A stretch of 7,267 nt of DNA. Origin: Acidulodesulfobacterium sp021802425. GTDB lineage: Bacteria; SZUA-79; Acidulodesulfobacterales; Acidulodesulfobacteraceae. The stretch covers positions 1 through 7,267 of the forward strand of contig JAJZXJ010000032.1 in assembly GCA_021802425.1 (NCBI GenBank), written 5' to 3'. The number at the start of each line of letters is the position of its first letter. The stretch's first letter is position 1. The notes beneath the pieces are model-generated. The model saw only the letters and a program-made list of their open reading frames with translations. It did no database searches and was not told the DNA's origin. Positions 5,481 through 7,267 of the stretch are shown here, in pieces. The translations under genes and the position numbers were made by a program.

Positions 5481-5999
5481 TTATGAATAAATAAAGTTCG
5501 ACATATCGGTGGCGCAGCAAACCGCTATTGCAAGAGCGTCCGATATGTTGCTGTCCATATTATCGTTTAAAAAAGCCTTAATGTTGGAACTTTTAGAAGC
5601 GCATATTATATTTAACGCCTCTTTCATCTGTTGTTTATTTGCATCCCCATAACCTGCAATACTCTTTTTTACGAACCTCGGCGAATATTCCTTTAATTTT
5701 ATGTTGAAAACGGATGATAAAAGGCATATAACCCCTCTTGCCTGAGAAAGTTTAATTAAAGAAGCGGGATTTACTCCTGAAAACACAGACTCCAAAGACA
5801 TTATGCCCGGCGAATACTCTTCGACAACTTCTTTTAGCTCCTCGTAAATTTTACCTAAATTAGACGGAAATTCTTTATTTTTTGCATCTATTAACCCGCA
5901 GGATATTAAATTAAAAGTCCTCCCGAAAGACGGTAAATCCAAAACCGCCCATCCTGTCAGCCTTGAACCCGGGTCAACTCCCAAAATCCTGTAACTCAT
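5481..5999 (-). CDS. ruvC: Crossover junction endodeoxyribonuclease RuvC
   Basis: RuvC is the dimeric resolvase that nicks Holliday junctions symmetrically. The 172 residues match the usual length and the RNase H-like fold. RILGVDPGSRLTGWAVL carries catalytic Asp9 (Asp7 in E. coli). MSLESVFSG carries Glu70 (Glu66). KLSQARGVI and YSPRFVKKSIAGYGDANKQQM are conserved DNA-binding and helical segments. The C-terminal motif is SNISDALAIAVCCA: Asp154 equals E. coli Asp141, but the position of Asp138 (His in Thermus) is Asn151. That change is unusual and might lower activity. The gene is the first of the ruvC-ruvA-ruvB run, with ruvA only 10 bases downstream. No Shine-Dalgarno is visible before the ATG, and the upstream spacer is broken by the assembly gap. 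Confidence 0.96.
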   Translation of the reverse strand: MSYRILGVDPGSRLTGWAVLDLPSFGRTFNLISCGLIDAKNKEFPSNLGKIYEELKEVVEEYSPGIMSLESVFSGVNPASLIKLSQARGVICLLSSVFNIKLKEYSPRFVKKSIAGYGDANKQQMKEALNIICASKSSNIKAFLNDNMDSNISDALAIAVCCATDMSNFIYS

Positions 6000-6024
6000 A
6001 AAGGAAAAAAATAAAATTATTTGT

Positions 6025-6036
6025 ATAGATTACCGC
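6025..6036. repeat. Start of a dispersed repeat copy, cut by the gap
   Basis: ATAGATTACCGC matches the beginning of the dispersed repeat (compare 1773-1784 and 4687-4694) and stops at the N run. The right-hand contig starts with a related TTACCGCCGCAGCGGG (6137-6152), a small CCGC/GCGG hairpin. Confidence 0.55.
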
Positions 6037-6136
6037 NNNNNNNNNNNNNNNNNNNNNNNNNNNNNNNNNNNNNNNNNNNNNNNNNNNNNNNNNNNNNNNN
6101 NNNNNNNNNNNNNNNNNNNNNNNNNNNNNNNNNNNN
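6037..6136. other. Assembly gap of 100 N
   Basis: This is a second run of exactly 100 Ns, in the spacer between yebC and ruvC, so the true spacing is unknown. Contig ends on both sides carry TTACCGC (6030-6036 and 6137-6143). The gap may therefore be a collapsed repeat or even a short overlap rather than 100 missing bases. Confidence 0.97.
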
Positions 6137-6171
6137 TTACCGCCGCAGCGGGTTGGGACATATGAAATATG

Positions 6172-6906
6172 TTAAGCTTCCGCCTCCAGTATATCAAAGT
6201 TCGCATAAATATTTTGAATACCTTCTATCTCTTCCAGCGCATCCATAAGTTTAACCATCTGGTCTGCCTCTTTTCCTTTAAGCTCGATATTTGTCTGGGG
6301 TATATAAGAAAGTTCGGAAAACTTTTCTTTCATTCCCTTAGACTCGAATGCGGATTTAACGGCCTCGAAGTCTTTTATATCCGTATAGACCAATACCTCG
6401 TCATCTTCGGTTTTTATGTCTTCTGCTCCTGCCTCAAGCGCCGCTTCCATAACCGTGTCTTCGGGATAAAGACTTGCATCGAACCCTATAACACCCTTTT
6501 TGTTAAACATCCACATAACGCAACCCGATTCTCCAAGGCTTCCGCCGTGTCTCGATAATGCGTGCCTAACCTCTGAAACGGTTCGGTTTCTATTATCGGT
6601 TAAAGTCTCGATAAGTAAAGCCACCCCCGCTGGACCGTATCCCTCATATATTATTTCCTCGTAAGTCTCGCCTTCAAGCTCTCCCGCCCCCTTTTTCATA
6701 GCCCTTTCGATATTATCTTTAGGCATATTGGCGGCTTTGGCTTCCTCGATGGCGAGCCTTAATCTCGGGTTAGTGGACGCATCTTTCCCGCCTATTCTGG
6801 TGCTTGTGATAATCTCGCGGATGATGTTGGTAAAAATCCTGCCTCTCTTTGCGTCCAAAGCCCCCTTTTTTCTTTTAATGGTGCTCCACTTACTGTGACC
6901 GGACAT
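6172..6906 (-). CDS. yebC: YebC/PmpR/TACO1 family protein
   Basis: This cytosolic family has been described both as transcriptional regulators (PmpR) and as translation factors (TACO1; bacterial YebC proteins relieving stalls at proline runs). It commonly neighbours ruvC, as here. The protein is 244 residues, the normal length, with three domains. Family motifs are MSGHSKWSTIKRKKG (1-15), NPRLRLAIEEAKAANMPKDN (46-65), EGYGPAGVALLIETLTDNRN (88-107), GGSLGESGCVMWMF (121-134) and DALEEIEGIQNIYANFDI (222-239). I chose the ATG at 6904-6906 because MSGHSKW is the invariant N-terminus and GGGGG (6912-6916) stands 5 bases before it; a TTG four codons upstream overlaps that site and is rejected. It starts 56 bases after the tRNA-Leu gene with no terminator between, so co-transcription is possible. 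Confidence 0.96.
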   Translation of the reverse strand: MSGHSKWSTIKRKKGALDAKRGRIFTNIIREIITSTRIGGKDASTNPRLRLAIEEAKAANMPKDNIERAMKKGAGELEGETYEEIIYEGYGPAGVALLIETLTDNRNRTVSEVRHALSRHGGSLGESGCVMWMFNKKGVIGFDASLYPEDTVMEAALEAGAEDIKTEDDEVLVYTDIKDFEAVKSAFESKGMKEKFSELSYIPQTNIELKGKEADQMVKLMDALEEIEGIQNIYANFDILEAEA

Positions 6907-6962
6907 AAAAACCCCCAAATAATGAAATAATAAATAAAATCGGCTAAAAAATTATAATGATA

Positions 6963-7047
6963 TGGTGCGAAAGGGGGGACTCGAACCCCCATGGGCAAGC
7001 CCGCTGGATTCTAAGTCCAGTGCGTATACCAGTTTCGCCACTCTCGC
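6963..7047 (-). tRNA. tRNA-Leu (anticodon UAG)
   Basis: The 85-base cloverleaf ends in an encoded CCA (6963-6965). The acceptor pairs GCGAGAG with CTTTCGC (one G-U), the anticodon arm is CTGGA-CTTAGAA-TCCAG with TAG at 7011-7013, and the T arm is GGGGG-TTCGAGT-CCCCC. The long variable arm contains GGGC-TT-GCCC, the class II feature expected of tRNA-Leu. It reads CUN codons, especially CUA and CUG. Confidence 0.96.
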
Positions 7048-7071
7048 AAAATTTATCCTTTAAATTTAATA

Positions 7072-7101
7072 ATTATATCAAAATTAATTAAAAAGTGAAA
7101 A
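7072..7101 (-). promoter_or_regulatory. Promoter of tRNA-Leu (and perhaps yebC-ruvCAB)
   Basis: On the minus strand there is a perfect TATAAT (7072-7077), an 18-base spacer and TTTTCA (7096-7101, 4 of 6 consensus). The start of transcription would be near 7065, about 18 bases before the mature tRNA. The remainder of the spacer to the next tRNA (7102-7219) shows nothing recognisable. Confidence 0.55.
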
Positions 7102-7219
7102 TATTTAATGCGGCCTAAATCGGGATTTGGGTGCGAGCAGGGCATAAGAAAAGGTAAACAGCGGTAAGAGGCGAAAAATTAAAAAAGATTTTAACTTGAA
7201 TTTAAGGACTGTTTTTAAG

Positions 7220-7267
7220 TGGCGGGGCCGACGGGGATCGAACCCGCGACCTCCGGCGTGACAGGCC
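7220..7267 (-). tRNA. tRNA-Asp (anticodon GUC), 5' part outside window
   Basis: The 3' part of a tRNA is visible. It has part of the anticodon stem and the loop CTGTCAC with GTC at 7260-7262, then stem GCCGG, variable loop AGGTC, T arm GCGGG-TTCGATC-CCCGT, acceptor strand CGGCCCC, discriminator G and encoded CCA (7220-7222). The discriminator G and anticodon fit tRNA-Asp. The D arm and 5' acceptor strand lie beyond the window. Confidence 0.92.

Noticed and set aside
6169..6558. Plus-strand open frame opposite yebC
   Set aside because: It is antisense to the conserved YebC sequence and is low-complexity hydrophobic.
6951..6956. TATAAT between tRNA-Leu and yebC as a yebC promoter
   Set aside because: The matching -35 position falls in the C/G-rich T arm of the tRNA and has no consensus similarity.
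6792..6998. Minus-strand open frame running from tRNA-Leu into yebC
   Set aside because: It overlaps the tRNA and reads yebC in the wrong frame.

Overview
The window carries a compact, AT-rich chromosomal segment of a Gram-negative bacterium, and every recognised gene lies on the minus strand. An outer membrane is implied by LpxC (lipid A synthesis) and by a secreted, probably beta-barrel protein. The yebC-ruvC-ruvA-ruvB block is a widespread housekeeping arrangement. Together with the dispersed palindromes it is compatible with a Desulfobacterota/deltaproteobacterial-type genome, but the taxon is an inference and I cannot fix it from sequence alone. Two runs of exactly 100 N show a scaffolded draft, possibly metagenomic, assembly.

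Layout in the direction of transcription (right to left): a partial tRNA-Asp(GUC) at the window edge; an AT-rich spacer with a promoter; tRNA-Leu(UAG); yebC; a spacer with an assembly gap; ruvC; ruvA; ruvB. A two-gene nucleotidyltransferase/HEPN toxin-antitoxin cassette follows, bracketed by two near-identical perfect palindromes. Then come queH (queuosine synthesis), a gapped intergenic region with a sigma-54-like motif overlapping a hairpin, lpxC, and, behind its own promoter and a strong Shine-Dalgarno, the 5' part of an exported envelope protein.

RuvA, RuvB and RuvC form the Holliday-junction branch-migration and resolution machine. YebC is their usual neighbour and belongs to a family with translation and transcription roles. 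QueH completes queuosine in tRNA, so this gene and the two tRNA genes concern translation. LpxC commits UDP-GlcNAc derivatives to lipid A.

No wholly new system is visible. The most interesting signals are repeat-driven: (1) a 25-base palindromic core in two copies 835 bases apart around the toxin-antitoxin pair, one copy supplying the HEPN stop codon; (2) a dispersed repeat whose copies lie in intergenic regions, beside both assembly gaps, and in frame inside the RuvA linker, where it sits between 28-base direct repeats; (3) an Asn in RuvC where a catalytic Asp or His is usual.
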